A program made the translations under genes and the position numbers. The notes below the pieces were generated by a model that was not told the origin of the DNA, searched no databases, and saw only the letters and a program-made list of their open reading frames with translations. Shown here one piece after another: positions 27,120-35,578 of a stretch of 64,000 nucleotides of DNA. This DNA comes from Burkholderiaceae bacterium (GTDB lineage Bacteria > Pseudomonadota > Gammaproteobacteria > Burkholderiales > Burkholderiaceae_C), in contig JAUYTN010000007.1 in the NCBI GenBank assembly GCA_030695205.1, forward strand, positions 1 through 64,000, in the 5' to 3' direction. The number at the start of each line of letters is the position of its first letter. Within the stretch, counting starts at the first letter, position 1.

Positions 27120-28340
27120 ATGAGCAATTCCGTTTCAACGCTGCCCGTCATCGTGGCCGGTGGTGGCATAGGTGGCCTGGCCGCTGCGCTGGCGCTGGTG
27201 CGCCAAGGCTTCAACGTGCAGGTGCTGGAGCAGGCCCCTGAAATTGGGGAAATCGGCGCGGGCATTCAGCTTGGCCCCAACGCGTTTCACGCGTTTGACG
27301 CGCTGGGTGTGGGGGACAAAACCCGTGGTCGTGCGGTGTACACCGACCACATGGTCATGCACGACGCGGTTGACGAGTCCCTGGTGGGCCGCCTAGAAAC
27401 CGGCGAGGCCTTTCGCCAGCGCTTTGGCAACCCCTATGCCGTGATCCACCGGGTGGACATCCACAAATCGCTGCTCGAAGGCGCAGTGGAAACCGGGCGC
27501 GTCGAGTTTTTCACCAACACCCGCATCGAGCGCATCGAACAAGATGAAGCCGCCAACACCGTGACCGGCATTGACCAGAACGGCAAGCGCTGGACAGGCC
27601 AGGCGCTGATCGGCGCCGACGGTGGCAAGAGCGTGGTGCGCGCCCAGTACGTGAACGACCCGCCCCGCGTGACCGGCCATGTGGTGTACCGCGCCGTGGT
27701 GGACAAGGCCGATTTCCCCGACGACCTGAAGTGGAACGCCGCCAGCCTGTGGGCCGGCCCCAAATGCCACCTGGTGCACTACCCCCTGCGCGGCGGCGAG
27801 CAGTACAACGTGGTGGTGACCTTCCACAGCCGCCAGCAAGAGCAATGGGGCGTGACCGACGGCAGCAAGGCAGAGGTGGAGAGCTACTTCCAGGGCATTT
27901 GCCCCAAGGCCCGCCAGCTGATCGAGCTGCCCAAAACCTGGAAACGCTGGGCCACCGCCGACCGCGAGCCCATTGCCAACTGGGTGCATGGCCGCGCCAC
28001 CATCCTGGGCGATGCCGCCCACCCCACCACGCAGTACATGGCCCAAGGTGCCTGCATGGCGCTGGAAGATGCCGTGACCCTGGGCGAAGCCCTGCGCGTC
28101 AGCCAAACCGCCAACGGGCACGACTGGGATCAAGCCCTGGCGCTGTACCAGAAAAACCGCGTGACCCGCACCGCCCGCATCGTGCTCAGTGGCCGTGAAA
28201 TGGGCCGCCTGTACCACGCCACAGGTGTGGAACGCCTGATTCGCAACAGCCTGTGGAAAGGCCGCAGCCAGGAACGCTTCTACGACGCCATGGAATGGCT
28301 GTACGGCTGGAACGTGAACAACTGCCTGCAACAGGGCTGA
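27120..28340 (+). CDS. nagX: 3-Hydroxybenzoate 6-hydroxylase
   Basis: FAD monooxygenase of 406 residues that para-hydroxylates 3-hydroxybenzoate to gentisate using NADH and oxygen. The FAD dinucleotide loop is VIVAGGGIGGLAAALALVRQG, the DG motif is ALIGADGGKSVVRA, and the second FAD contact is ATILGDAAHPTTQYMAQGACMALEDA. The start follows AGGAGA. Assignment rests on gentisate dioxygenase and the downstream ring-cleavage genes being next in the operon; salicylate 5-hydroxylation uses a different multi-subunit enzyme. Confidence 0.9.
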   Translation: MSNSVSTLPVIVAGGGIGGLAAALALVRQGFNVQVLEQAPEIGEIGAGIQLGPNAFHAFDALGVGDKTRGRAVYTDHMVMHDAVDESLVGRLETGEAFRQRFGNPYAVIHRVDIHKSLLEGAVETGRVEFFTNTRIERIEQDEAANTVTGIDQNGKRWTGQALIGADGGKSVVRAQYVNDPPRVTGHVVYRAVVDKADFPDDLKWNAASLWAGPKCHLVHYPLRGGEQYNVVVTFHSRQQEQWGVTDGSKAEVESYFQGICPKARQLIELPKTWKRWATADREPIANWVHGRATILGDAAHPTTQYMAQGACMALEDAVTLGEALRVSQTANGHDWDQALALYQKNRVTRTARIVLSGREMGRLYHATGVERLIRNSLWKGRSQERFYDAMEWLYGWNVNNCLQQG

Positions 28341-28366
28341 GCCGCTTCAAGCGCTGAAAATTTAAA

Positions 28367-28417
28367 CAAAAACTGCCTCTGGCGCTTATTCAACAAGCGC
28401 AACCAGCTATCAAAATT
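28367..28417. repeat. AT-rich dispersed repeat, copy 3 (nagX-nagI gap)
   Basis: The best-preserved copy: AAAACTGCCTCTGGCGCTTA, a short centre, then CAAGCGCAACCAGCTATC and AAAAT. GGCGCTT and AAGCGC are inverted arms. It fills most of the 89-base gap before the nagI ribosome-binding site. Confidence 0.75.
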
Positions 28418-28429
28418 TCAGGAGATACC

Positions 28430-29506
28430 ATGCACGAACTCGGCCGACTGGAAGACCTGCCCCAGGCTTACCGCGATGAACTGACTGCCCTCAACCTCGT
28501 GCCCCTGTGGCCCAGCCTGCGCGCGGTGCTGCCCCCCGGCGTGCCCACCCGCAACACCCAACCCACGCACTGGCCCTACCAATCGCTGCGCCCGCTGCTG
28601 ATGCAGGCGGGCGAGCTGACCCCCATGGAAAAAGCCGAACGCCGCGTGCTGGTGCTGGCCAACCCCGGGCACGGCCTGGAAAACATGAAGGCCAGCCCCG
28701 CCATGTACCTGGGCATGCAGTTGCTGCTGCCCGGCGAATGGGCGCCCAGCCACCGCCACACCCCCAACGCGGTGCGCATGATCGTGGAAGGCGAAGGGGC
28801 CTACACCACCGTCGATGGCGAAAAGTGCCCCATGGAGCGCGGCGACCTCATCCTCACCCCCACCGGCCTGTGGCACGAACACGGCCACGACGGCACCGAC
28901 CCCGTGGTGTGGCTGGACGTGCTGGACCTGCCCGTCATCTACTACGCCGAAACGTCCTACGCCATCGAGGGCCAGCGCCAGGAAGTGAAACCCGGCCACG
29001 GCGAACAGGCGTATGCACGGGGCGGCGTGGCTCCCACCCCGCTGTTCGTGCGCCAGAACGGCGAGGCCGGTGCGGGTGCCGGAGCAGTTGCCAGCCATGG
29101 CGGCTACCCCATGCTGCGCTACCCCTGGGCTGACGCCAAGGCCGCCCTGCAAGCCATGGCGGCCGACCTGCCCGGGCAAGAGGCCATTCAAATCACCTAC
29201 ATCAACCCCGAAACCGGCAAAGACGCGCAGAACAACCTGGGCTTTTACGCACTGATGCTGCGCCCCGGCCAAACGCTGCGCCTGCCTGCACGCTCGCCGT
29301 CGTGTGTGTTCCACCAGATCGAAGGTGGCACGGACGTGGCCGTCGAAGGCCACACCTTCACGCTGGCCGAGGCCGACACCTGCTGCACCCCCGGCTACAC
29401 CGCCGTGACGCTGACCAACCGCAGCGCCAGCGCACCGGCCTTCGTGTTCATGGCCGACGAATCGCCCTTCCACCGCAAGTTGGGCGTGTACGAAAACCGG
29501 GGCTGA
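28430..29506 (+). CDS. nagI: Gentisate 1,2-dioxygenase
   Basis: Non-haem iron(II) cupin enzyme of 358 residues opening gentisate to maleylpyruvate. The first cupin holds the iron ligands in SHRHTPNAVRMIVEGEGAYT and LTPTGLWHEHGHDG; the second cupin near residues 270-350 is degenerate (VFHQIEGGTDVAVEGHTFTLAEADTCCTPGY). The start follows CAGGAGAT. It is second in the operon behind the hydroxylase that supplies its substrate. Confidence 0.95.
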   Translation: MHELGRLEDLPQAYRDELTALNLVPLWPSLRAVLPPGVPTRNTQPTHWPYQSLRPLLMQAGELTPMEKAERRVLVLANPGHGLENMKASPAMYLGMQLLLPGEWAPSHRHTPNAVRMIVEGEGAYTTVDGEKCPMERGDLILTPTGLWHEHGHDGTDPVVWLDVLDLPVIYYAETSYAIEGQRQEVKPGHGEQAYARGGVAPTPLFVRQNGEAGAGAGAVASHGGYPMLRYPWADAKAALQAMAADLPGQEAIQITYINPETGKDAQNNLGFYALMLRPGQTLRLPARSPSCVFHQIEGGTDVAVEGHTFTLAEADTCCTPGYTAVTLTNRSASAPAFVFMADESPFHRKLGVYENRG

Positions 29507-29607
29507 GCGCACCACCGCCCCTGTCAGCCCTTTCAGGCAGCCGCCGACACCCCCGGCGGCTGCGTTGCCATTTTCAGAAACCCTTTGTCACCTCCACCGG
29601 ACCTCCC

Positions 29608-30321
29608 ATGACCACCTACCTCTGGAACCCCCCCGCCGTCCAAAGCCTGCCCGTGCGTGGCAAAACCGAGCGCTTCCCCATCAACCGCATCTTCTGCGTG
29701 GGCCGCAACTACCACGCCCACGCGGTGGAAATGGGCCGCCCGGTGGACAAAAGCGTGGAGCAAGCCTTTTACTTCACCAAGTCCCCCCAAACGCTGGTGG
29801 AAAGCGGCGCGACCGTGGCCTACCCACCCCGCACCAGCAACTACCACTTCGAAATGGAACTGGTGCTGGCCATTGGCAAGGCAGGCTTCCGTGTGAGCGA
29901 GGCCAACGCCCACGAACTGGTGTACGGCTACGCCGCCGGTCTGGACATGACCCGCCGCGACCTGCAACTGGTGGCCCGCGACAAAGGCCGCCCCTGGGAC
30001 ACGGGCAAAGACATCGAAGAAGGCTCGGTGTGCGCGGAAATCGTGCCCCTGCCCGGCGTGGTGATCGAGGGCGGTGCCATCGCCCTCGAAGTGAACGGCC
30101 AGACCAAACAGAGTTCCGACGTGAACAAGCTGATCTGGAACATCCGCGAAATCATTGCCGACCTCTCCACCTACTACCACCTGCAACCCGGCGACCTGAT
30201 CTACACCGGCACCCCCGAGGGCGTGGGTGCGGTGGTGACGGGCGACAAAATCACCGGCCGGGTGGACCTGGGCGCCGCGGGCGTGACCGAGATCAGCCTG
30301 ACCGTGGGCGCGGCGGAATAA
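29608..30321 (+). CDS. nagK: Fumarylpyruvate hydrolase (FAH family)
   Basis: Cleaves fumarylpyruvate to fumarate and pyruvate, the last step of the glutathione-dependent gentisate pathway. The 237 residues have the FAH fold: FCVGRNYHAHAVEMG, metal ligands in HFEMELVLAIGK, YGYAAGLDMTRRDLQ, and the C-terminal GDLIYTGTPEGVGAV. It lies between gentisate dioxygenase and maleylpyruvate isomerase. Confidence 0.92.
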   Translation: MTTYLWNPPAVQSLPVRGKTERFPINRIFCVGRNYHAHAVEMGRPVDKSVEQAFYFTKSPQTLVESGATVAYPPRTSNYHFEMELVLAIGKAGFRVSEANAHELVYGYAAGLDMTRRDLQLVARDKGRPWDTGKDIEEGSVCAEIVPLPGVVIEGGAIALEVNGQTKQSSDVNKLIWNIREIIADLSTYYHLQPGDLIYTGTPEGVGAVVTGDKITGRVDLGAAGVTEISLTVGAAE

Positions 30322-30341
30322 CACCCGGGGCAAGGCACACC

Positions 30342-31004
30342 ATGAAGCTCTACAACTTCTGGCGCAGCGGCACCTCGCACCGCACGCGCATTGCGCTCAA
30401 CCTCAAAGGCATTTCCACCGAATACCTCGCGGTGCATCTGGGCAAAAACGCGCACCTGAGCGACGACTTCAAGGCCGTCAACCCGCAGCAACTGGTGCCT
30501 GCGCTGGTGCTGGACGAGGCCGAGTCCGGCGTGGCCGGGGGCTACACCCTCATCCAGTCGCCCGCCATCATCGAGTGGCTGGAAGAGGCGTACCCCACCC
30601 CGGCACTGTTGCCGACCGCCCCGTTCGAGCGGGCCACGGTGCGGGCCATGGCGGCGGTGGTGGGGTGTGACGTGCACCCCATCAACAACAAACGCATCCT
30701 GGACTACCTGCGCCAGCAGTTCGGTGCTGACGAGGCGGCCATCAACGCCTGGTGCGGCACGTGGATCGGCGCCGGGTTTGATGCGCTGGAGGCCCTCATC
30801 GCACAGCCTGCGAGCGAAGTTCGCTATTGCTTTGGAAATGCGCCCACCTTGGCCGACGTGTACCTCATTCCACAGGTGGAAAGCGCCCGACGTTTCAAGG
30901 TGAACCTGAGCCGCTGGCCCAAAATTGCGGCCATTGACGCGCACTGCGCCACGTTGGCGGCGTTTGCCAATGCCGCACCGGGCAAGCAGCCTGATGCTGC
31001 TTGA
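30342..31004 (+). CDS. nagL: Maleylpyruvate isomerase (zeta-class GST)
   Basis: Glutathione-dependent isomerase of 220 residues converting maleylpyruvate to fumarylpyruvate. The zeta-class active site is FWRSGTSHRTRIALNLKG; the substrate-domain segments NPQQLVPALVLDE, LIQSPAIIEWLEEAYP and CDVHPINNKRILDYL are typical. It starts 20 bases after nagK and ends the operon. An AAGCAGC-N5-GCTGCTT hairpin overlaps its stop. Confidence 0.93.
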   Translation: MKLYNFWRSGTSHRTRIALNLKGISTEYLAVHLGKNAHLSDDFKAVNPQQLVPALVLDEAESGVAGGYTLIQSPAIIEWLEEAYPTPALLPTAPFERATVRAMAAVVGCDVHPINNKRILDYLRQQFGADEAAINAWCGTWIGAGFDALEALIAQPASEVRYCFGNAPTLADVYLIPQVESARRFKVNLSRWPKIAAIDAHCATLAAFANAAPGKQPDAA

Positions 31005-31331
31005 GGTCTGTGCGGGTTGGGTGATTGGCGGCCCTCAAGTGGCTTGATTTGATGAGCACGTTCGGGGAGAGCGGTGTTGCTATCCGGTGATTGACGGGGA
31101 ATGTGTGTGCAAGTGGCGGGATGTCAGCGGGAACGGTCCTTCGCGTCGCGCCTCTCAACGGCTTCTCGCGGCCAAGAAGCTGTCAATCGGCAGCTCATAT
31201 TGACGTGGATGGCCCCGCTCAGGGAGGAAAAGCGGGGGAAATTGCGTACGCGGACAGCTCGCAGCCGGCGACCCGGCTATAAACAACGGTCAAGCGAGCC
31301 AAAGAGCTTCTCAATAGCAAAATTCAGGGGG
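31005..31331. other. Intergenic left flank of a small accessory insert
   Basis: No gene with convincing protein character is seen. The stretch separates the gentisate operon from the DUF3800 gene. An open frame in phase with the DUF3800 gene runs through about 31101-31331, but its residues are basic and unconserved-looking, and the ribosome-binding site is only at 31325. I saw no transposase remnant, terminal inverted repeat or matching direct repeat at the right flank. Confidence 0.5.
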
Positions 31332-32501
31332 ATGTTCATGTTTTTCTATGTGGATGAGAGTGGGCACACGGGCTCGGAGTTGTTCGACGCGACCCAACCT
31401 GTCTTGTATTACGGGGTCATATCGAGTGACGTGAACCTCGACGTGCTGGCCGGGGAACTGCTGATCCCTTTGCGCAAGCGGCTTGGCGTGGACCGGCTGC
31501 ACGCTGCGCAGCTTGGCGTCGGCAGGCTTGCCACAATCGCCAGCGAGTTGGTGGCCATGCAGAAGAAGTTCGACTTGCGCTTCGACTTCTACCGGGTGAA
31601 CAAGCCGGACCACGCCGTCATCTGCTTCTACGACCAAGTCTTCGACCAAGCCATGAATCCGGCAGTCACTTGGACCAGCTATTGGACGCCGCTGCGATAC
31701 ATCTTGCTGCTGAAGCTCGCGTCCTTGTTTGAGGAAGACGATGCCCGCCTCGCTTGGTCCGCCCGAACCGACACGAACCGCGCGCGCGCCAACGCGAAGT
31801 TGATCGCGGTTTGCCAACGAATCGCGGCGCGCGTCGGTGAACTGCCCGACGCGCGCTCGCGCCAATTGATCGGTGACGGCCTTGCCTGGGCCGCGAAGAA
31901 CCCTGACGCGATTGGCTACAACGTGGATCACGCGGACGACATCAAACAGATCAGCCCCAACATCATTGGATTCCAGTTCGTCATGCACGGCATCGCCAAG
32001 CGCATCATGCAGCGCGGCAAGCGGGCCTCGCGGATCGTGGTGGACCGGCAGTCCGAATTCAACAAGGCGCAGAGAACCCTCTCTGAGTTCTTTGCCGCCG
32101 CGTCGGGCATGGAGGTCGCCATCGGCCCCGGAATGCCCAAGATCAGCTTCGCGGGAATGCCCAAGACGCCCATCGAGTTCGCGGCCGGCACCGACAGTAC
32201 CGGGCTCGAGCTTGTCGATGTCTACCTCTGGATTTTCAAGCGGCTCATCGACGGCAAGGACATGGCCCCAGAGTTGTTGCCGCTTGTCGATGCCCAAAAG
32301 CATCGCGGCAACACCGACGAGGTGTCCCTGCGAGCCATTGAACATCGGTGGGAGCAGCACTTCGCCAACGTGCCCCCGCTTGAGGACATGCCGCCTGAAC
32401 AGCTAGAGGCGGCGCGGGAAATCATGGCCAAGGAAGAGCAGCGCAGGCAGGTTGCGGTCCAAAGCCTGCTAGGTCCGCCAGATGCTGCCACGCCCGCTTG
32501 A
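31332..32501 (+). CDS. DUF3800-domain protein (predicted RNase H-like nuclease)
   Basis: Protein of 389 residues opening MFMFFYVDESGHTG, the hallmark of DUF3800, a family predicted to have an RNase H-like fold. Candidate metal ligands in order are Asp8 (YVDESG), Asp238 in RIVVDRQSEF and Asp296 in GLELVDVYLWIFKRL, equivalent to the LADxxAG helix of relatives. Many DUF3800 genes sit in mobile or defence contexts, but no function is proven. The ATG at 31332 follows CAGGGGG; a second ATG two codons on is possible. A gene for an unassigned protein follows after 55 bases on the same strand. Confidence 0.8.
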   Translation: MFMFFYVDESGHTGSELFDATQPVLYYGVISSDVNLDVLAGELLIPLRKRLGVDRLHAAQLGVGRLATIASELVAMQKKFDLRFDFYRVNKPDHAVICFYDQVFDQAMNPAVTWTSYWTPLRYILLLKLASLFEEDDARLAWSARTDTNRARANAKLIAVCQRIAARVGELPDARSRQLIGDGLAWAAKNPDAIGYNVDHADDIKQISPNIIGFQFVMHGIAKRIMQRGKRASRIVVDRQSEFNKAQRTLSEFFAAASGMEVAIGPGMPKISFAGMPKTPIEFAAGTDSTGLELVDVYLWIFKRLIDGKDMAPELLPLVDAQKHRGNTDEVSLRAIEHRWEQHFANVPPLEDMPPEQLEAAREIMAKEEQRRQVAVQSLLGPPDAATPA

Positions 32502-32556
32502 ACGGGGCCGTTTCCCCTGCCGACCATCTGACCTCTGACCTCGCTAGCATTTCCGC

Positions 32557-33678
32557 ATGGACACGCGACAAAACCTGACACTGGAAGATGAGGGCATGTA
32601 TGTGACTATTCGCTTGCCCGATGGCTTCCCGGTCGATGACATCGACCAGCTTTGCTCGCTGATGGCCTATGAAGACCCATTCGTCCCCGCCTTTGAGCCT
32701 TCGAGCTATGGGCTCTACAGCCTAGTCGGCCAAGTTTGGTCTCTTCAAGTCGAACAGATCGAGACGATCCTGCTTCCAGACCGGAACGTCGCCTCCCGAT
32801 TGGCTCAGATTGCTAAGGGCATGGCAATCGGCAAGGAAGCCCAGCTCATCGCCAGCATAAATGCCTTTGCTCATTTCTTCGACATCCTCATGGAGCCAAG
32901 CATCGCATTTCATGAGCTCGCGCGGAGGGAGGGCAATAGGGCGGCGCTTCAAGAGCTTGCATGGTTTCGGGCCGCCGACCATGGCGACAAGTTCGATTGG
33001 CTCGAGGTGGCCCTTGGGCGCGCCGAACGCCTTGCGCGTCCCGAGCAAGCTCGCGTGCTCGAATCGCACGATCTGGCGGCAGGGCTGCGCGATTGGAGCA
33101 CTGGCTACGGTGCCGTGGTCAAACTGGCGGAGGTTGAACTGTTCCATCCGGGCGAGCCCATTGAAAAGATCATGGCCCTATTGGAGTGGATGCATCGCGA
33201 CTACTTCTTTGCCGGCCAAGTCGCCACGATGGCGTGCGTCTATTTCGCACCGATCAACGCGCCCAAGGCCGGGCTCATGAAGAGCCTGCGCTCGCCGAAT
33301 CGAGAAAAGGCAATTGACGGGGCGAAGAACGCTGCTTGGGATGCCCTCTACCTGAGCTCTCTCAATTCCATGGTCAACAAGGCGGCAGGCGGCCCCAAGC
33401 GCTTCATCTACGCGAGCCTGGATTGGCGCGCGCGGTTGATCGCCCGCATGGCCATGGCCTTCAGCGGAGACGGTCCCCACAGGGATGCCATGGCGGCCAT
33501 GCTCAGCGAATGGTGGGCCAAGAAGGATGCGGAAGCCATCGCCGACAAGCTGACCGCGATTGCGTTCGACATTGACTTGCCTGAAATGGCCGAGAAGCGA
33601 CGCAAGGCCGCCGAGAGCAAACAACAAACCATCGCTTCTGGCGAAAAGGTCATACGCGACTGGCTACCAAGCCCGTGA
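32557..33678 (+). CDS. Unassigned protein, possible PIN-like nuclease
   Basis: I do not recognise this 373-residue protein. It does show a PIN-like order of acidic residues: Asp75 after a hydrophobic strand (ETILLPDRNVAS), Glu113 (ILMEPSIAFHE), Asp262 (NAAWDALYLSSL) and Asp289 after another strand (RFIYASLDWRARL). In PIN domains the last two typically read as a helix D.lyla.. followed by a strand ending in D. The spacing between Glu113 and Asp262 is long, so this would be a divergent member. It has no signal peptide or membrane segment. It starts 55 bases after the DUF3800 gene and is probably co-transcribed with it. Confidence 0.55.
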   Translation: MDTRQNLTLEDEGMYVTIRLPDGFPVDDIDQLCSLMAYEDPFVPAFEPSSYGLYSLVGQVWSLQVEQIETILLPDRNVASRLAQIAKGMAIGKEAQLIASINAFAHFFDILMEPSIAFHELARREGNRAALQELAWFRAADHGDKFDWLEVALGRAERLARPEQARVLESHDLAAGLRDWSTGYGAVVKLAEVELFHPGEPIEKIMALLEWMHRDYFFAGQVATMACVYFAPINAPKAGLMKSLRSPNREKAIDGAKNAAWDALYLSSLNSMVNKAAGGPKRFIYASLDWRARLIARMAMAFSGDGPHRDAMAAMLSEWWAKKDAEAIADKLTAIAFDIDLPEMAEKRRKAAESKQQTIASGEKVIRDWLPSP

Positions 33679-33871
33679 GTCCTCGCGCAGAGTCCGACAG
33701 GCTCGAGCGCGGAGGCTTGGCGGTCGGCCGTCGGATTCGGAGCACCCGTATGCGGCGGGCCCAATAACCGCTTGTTGCGCCTGCCGACGTTCAGCACTGT
33801 CTAGTGAATGTCTCTGACCAGCCTAAAGCTGACACCCCCCTCCCAACGCCGAAGCCAGCCTCTGGCAGTTG

Positions 33872-34915
33872 TCACCCAGGTTGAATACCCACGCACACCT
33901 TCCCAAAGTGCTTGCCACTTTTCAGGTGCGCCAACGCGTCTTTCAGTGCCTCGAACGGGTACACACTATCCACCACGGGGCGCATCTGCACCCGGGCCAT
34001 GGCGCTGCACATGGCCACAAAGTCGTCGCGGCTGCCCACGGTCACGCCTTGCAGGCGCACCGCGCGGGTCACCACCAGGCCAAGGGGGGCGTCCAGCTTG
34101 GCACCGCCCAGCACACCAATGAGGCTCAGCGTGCCGCCCGCCCGCACCGCGCGCAGTGATTGTTCCAGCGTACTGGTGCCACCGAGTTCCACCACATGAT
34201 CGGCCCCGTCGCGGCCTGACAGGCGCTGGGCCATGGCCTTGACGGTGCGGCCCCACGCGGGTTCTTTTACGTAATTGAGTACCTCGTCAGCCCCCAGGGC
34301 CTGCGCCTTGGCCAGTTTTTCGTCACTGGACGACAGCACGATGGCATAGGCACCCAGCAGCTTGGCAAACTGCAACGCGAACAGCGCCACGCCGCCAGTG
34401 CCCTGCACCACCACCACGTCACCGGGTCGCACATTGCCATCGGTCACCAGTGCGCGCCAGGCCGTCAGGCCTGCGGTGGGCAGACAGGCTGCCTCTACAT
34501 CGGTCAGGTGGTCGGGCACGGGAGCGGCTGACAGGGGGTCTGTCACCAGCCACTCGGCACACGTGCCGTCCGTTTCACAGCCCAGCCCGCGCGAAAGCTT
34601 TTGCGCATCGGGCGCACCGCCCTGCCAGCCCTGGAACAGCATGGGGCACCAGCGCTGGCCCTGCGCCACGCCCAAGCCTGGTGCCACGCCAGGGCCGATC
34701 TGATCCACCACGCCCACGCCGTCACTCAGCATCACCAGCGGCAGGTCTTGCATGCGCGAGCCGTAGCCTTTCAACGGCACCAGCAGGTCGCGGTAGTTCA
34801 GCGCCGCCGCGCGCATGGCCAGGCGGATTTGCCCGGCACCGGCTTGGGGCTGCGGGCGTTGACCCAGACGCAGGTGGTCATGCGTCCATGCGCCTTCGAC
34901 TTGAAACACTTTCAT
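33872..34915 (-). CDS. Zinc-independent MDR (quinone reductase-like) alcohol dehydrogenase
   Basis: Medium-chain dehydrogenase/reductase of 347 residues. The GroES-like domain has ALNYRDLLVPLKGYG and LVMLSDGVGVVDQIGPGV; the nucleotide-binding loop is VVVQGTGGVALFALQFAKLLGA with LGADEVLNY downstream. Structural-zinc cysteines are absent, so it groups with zeta-crystallin-like quinone oxidoreductases rather than zinc alcohol dehydrogenases. The substrate is unknown. It lies next to a toxin-antitoxin pair on the same strand. Confidence 0.85.
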   Translation of the reverse strand: MKVFQVEGAWTHDHLRLGQRPQPQAGAGQIRLAMRAAALNYRDLLVPLKGYGSRMQDLPLVMLSDGVGVVDQIGPGVAPGLGVAQGQRWCPMLFQGWQGGAPDAQKLSRGLGCETDGTCAEWLVTDPLSAAPVPDHLTDVEAACLPTAGLTAWRALVTDGNVRPGDVVVVQGTGGVALFALQFAKLLGAYAIVLSSSDEKLAKAQALGADEVLNYVKEPAWGRTVKAMAQRLSGRDGADHVVELGGTSTLEQSLRAVRAGGTLSLIGVLGGAKLDAPLGLVVTRAVRLQGVTVGSRDDFVAMCSAMARVQMRPVVDSVYPFEALKDALAHLKSGKHFGKVCVGIQPG

Positions 34916-34940
34916 GTACTACCCCTGACCTGAACCGTAC

Positions 34941-35279
34941 TCACTGCCCGTTGCGCACCAGTGCCACCACGGCTTCACACACCCGACCAATTGCTGCTGG
35001 ATGCAGAGCGCCGGCCAGTCCCGTCATCAGGGATTCATGGGCAGTGAACAGCTTCGCAGGGCGCACGTAGCTGGTGCACTGCAGCCCACCATGGGCAAAG
35101 TCAGCCGACTCCAGCGTCACCGCTTGGGCATCGGCAAAGGGTTTGCTGGTGATCTGGCACAGCAACCAATCGCCACGCCCTGCATCGGCCAGCACCAGGG
35201 CCGGACGGAGCTTGCTTGCGCTGAGGTCTGAAAACGGAAAAGGCAAGAGCACCACGTGCCCGCGCGCCGCCGCCTTCAA
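34941..35279 (-). CDS. PemK/MazF-type toxin
   Basis: Predicted mRNA endoribonuclease of 112 residues. The family start RGHVVLLPFPFSDLSASKLRPALVLAD and the strand LLCQITSKPF match PemK/MazF toxins, which cleave mRNA at short motifs. Its start overlaps the antitoxin stop by four bases, the usual toxin-antitoxin arrangement. Confidence 0.85.
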   Translation of the reverse strand: MKAAARGHVVLLPFPFSDLSASKLRPALVLADAGRGDWLLCQITSKPFADAQAVTLESADFAHGGLQCTSYVRPAKLFTAHESLMTGLAGALHPAAIGRVCEAVVALVRNGQ

Positions 35280-35515
35280 CGTGTGCCCCCGTTTGGCCCT
35301 TGTGCAGCGGGCTGCAGGTGGGCCCAGGCAGCGTCTTCGTCTTCATGAAGCCAATCAGTGGCCAGGCTGGCCTGGCTCAGCGCTGCACCACTCAAGGCTT
35401 CGTCCTGCATCTCGGTAAACGTGACCAGCACACGCTGGCTGCCGCGCAGCTGCACGGGCTCCAGAAAATTCAGTGCGCCGTTGGGGTGCAGGACGGCTTC
35501 GACGGTATTGAGCAT
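35276..35515 (-). CDS. Antitoxin of the PemK/MazF pair
   Basis: Small acidic protein of 79 residues (MLNTVEAVLHPNGALNFLEPVQLRGSQRVLVTFTE) whose first half resembles the AbrB-like or DUF2281/AF2212-type antitoxin strand region; the acidic tail (TDWLHEDEDAAW) would wrap the toxin. Such antitoxins usually repress their own promoter. The ATG at 35515 has GGAG nine bases upstream; an ATG at 35536 is also in frame. It directly overlaps the toxin gene. Confidence 0.75.
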   Translation of the reverse strand: MLNTVEAVLHPNGALNFLEPVQLRGSQRVLVTFTEMQDEALSGAALSQASLATDWLHEDEDAAWAHLQPAAQGPNGGTR

Positions 35516-35578
35516 GGCGGTGTTCTCCTGGGGCAACGGGTAATTATCGGCATGGCGCGGTGCAAGGGCGTGAGTGAA

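Noticed and set aside
31101..31331. Upstream extension of the DUF3800 gene
   Set aside because: The added residues are basic and unlike the family; the ribosome-binding site and YVDESG motif place the start at 31332.
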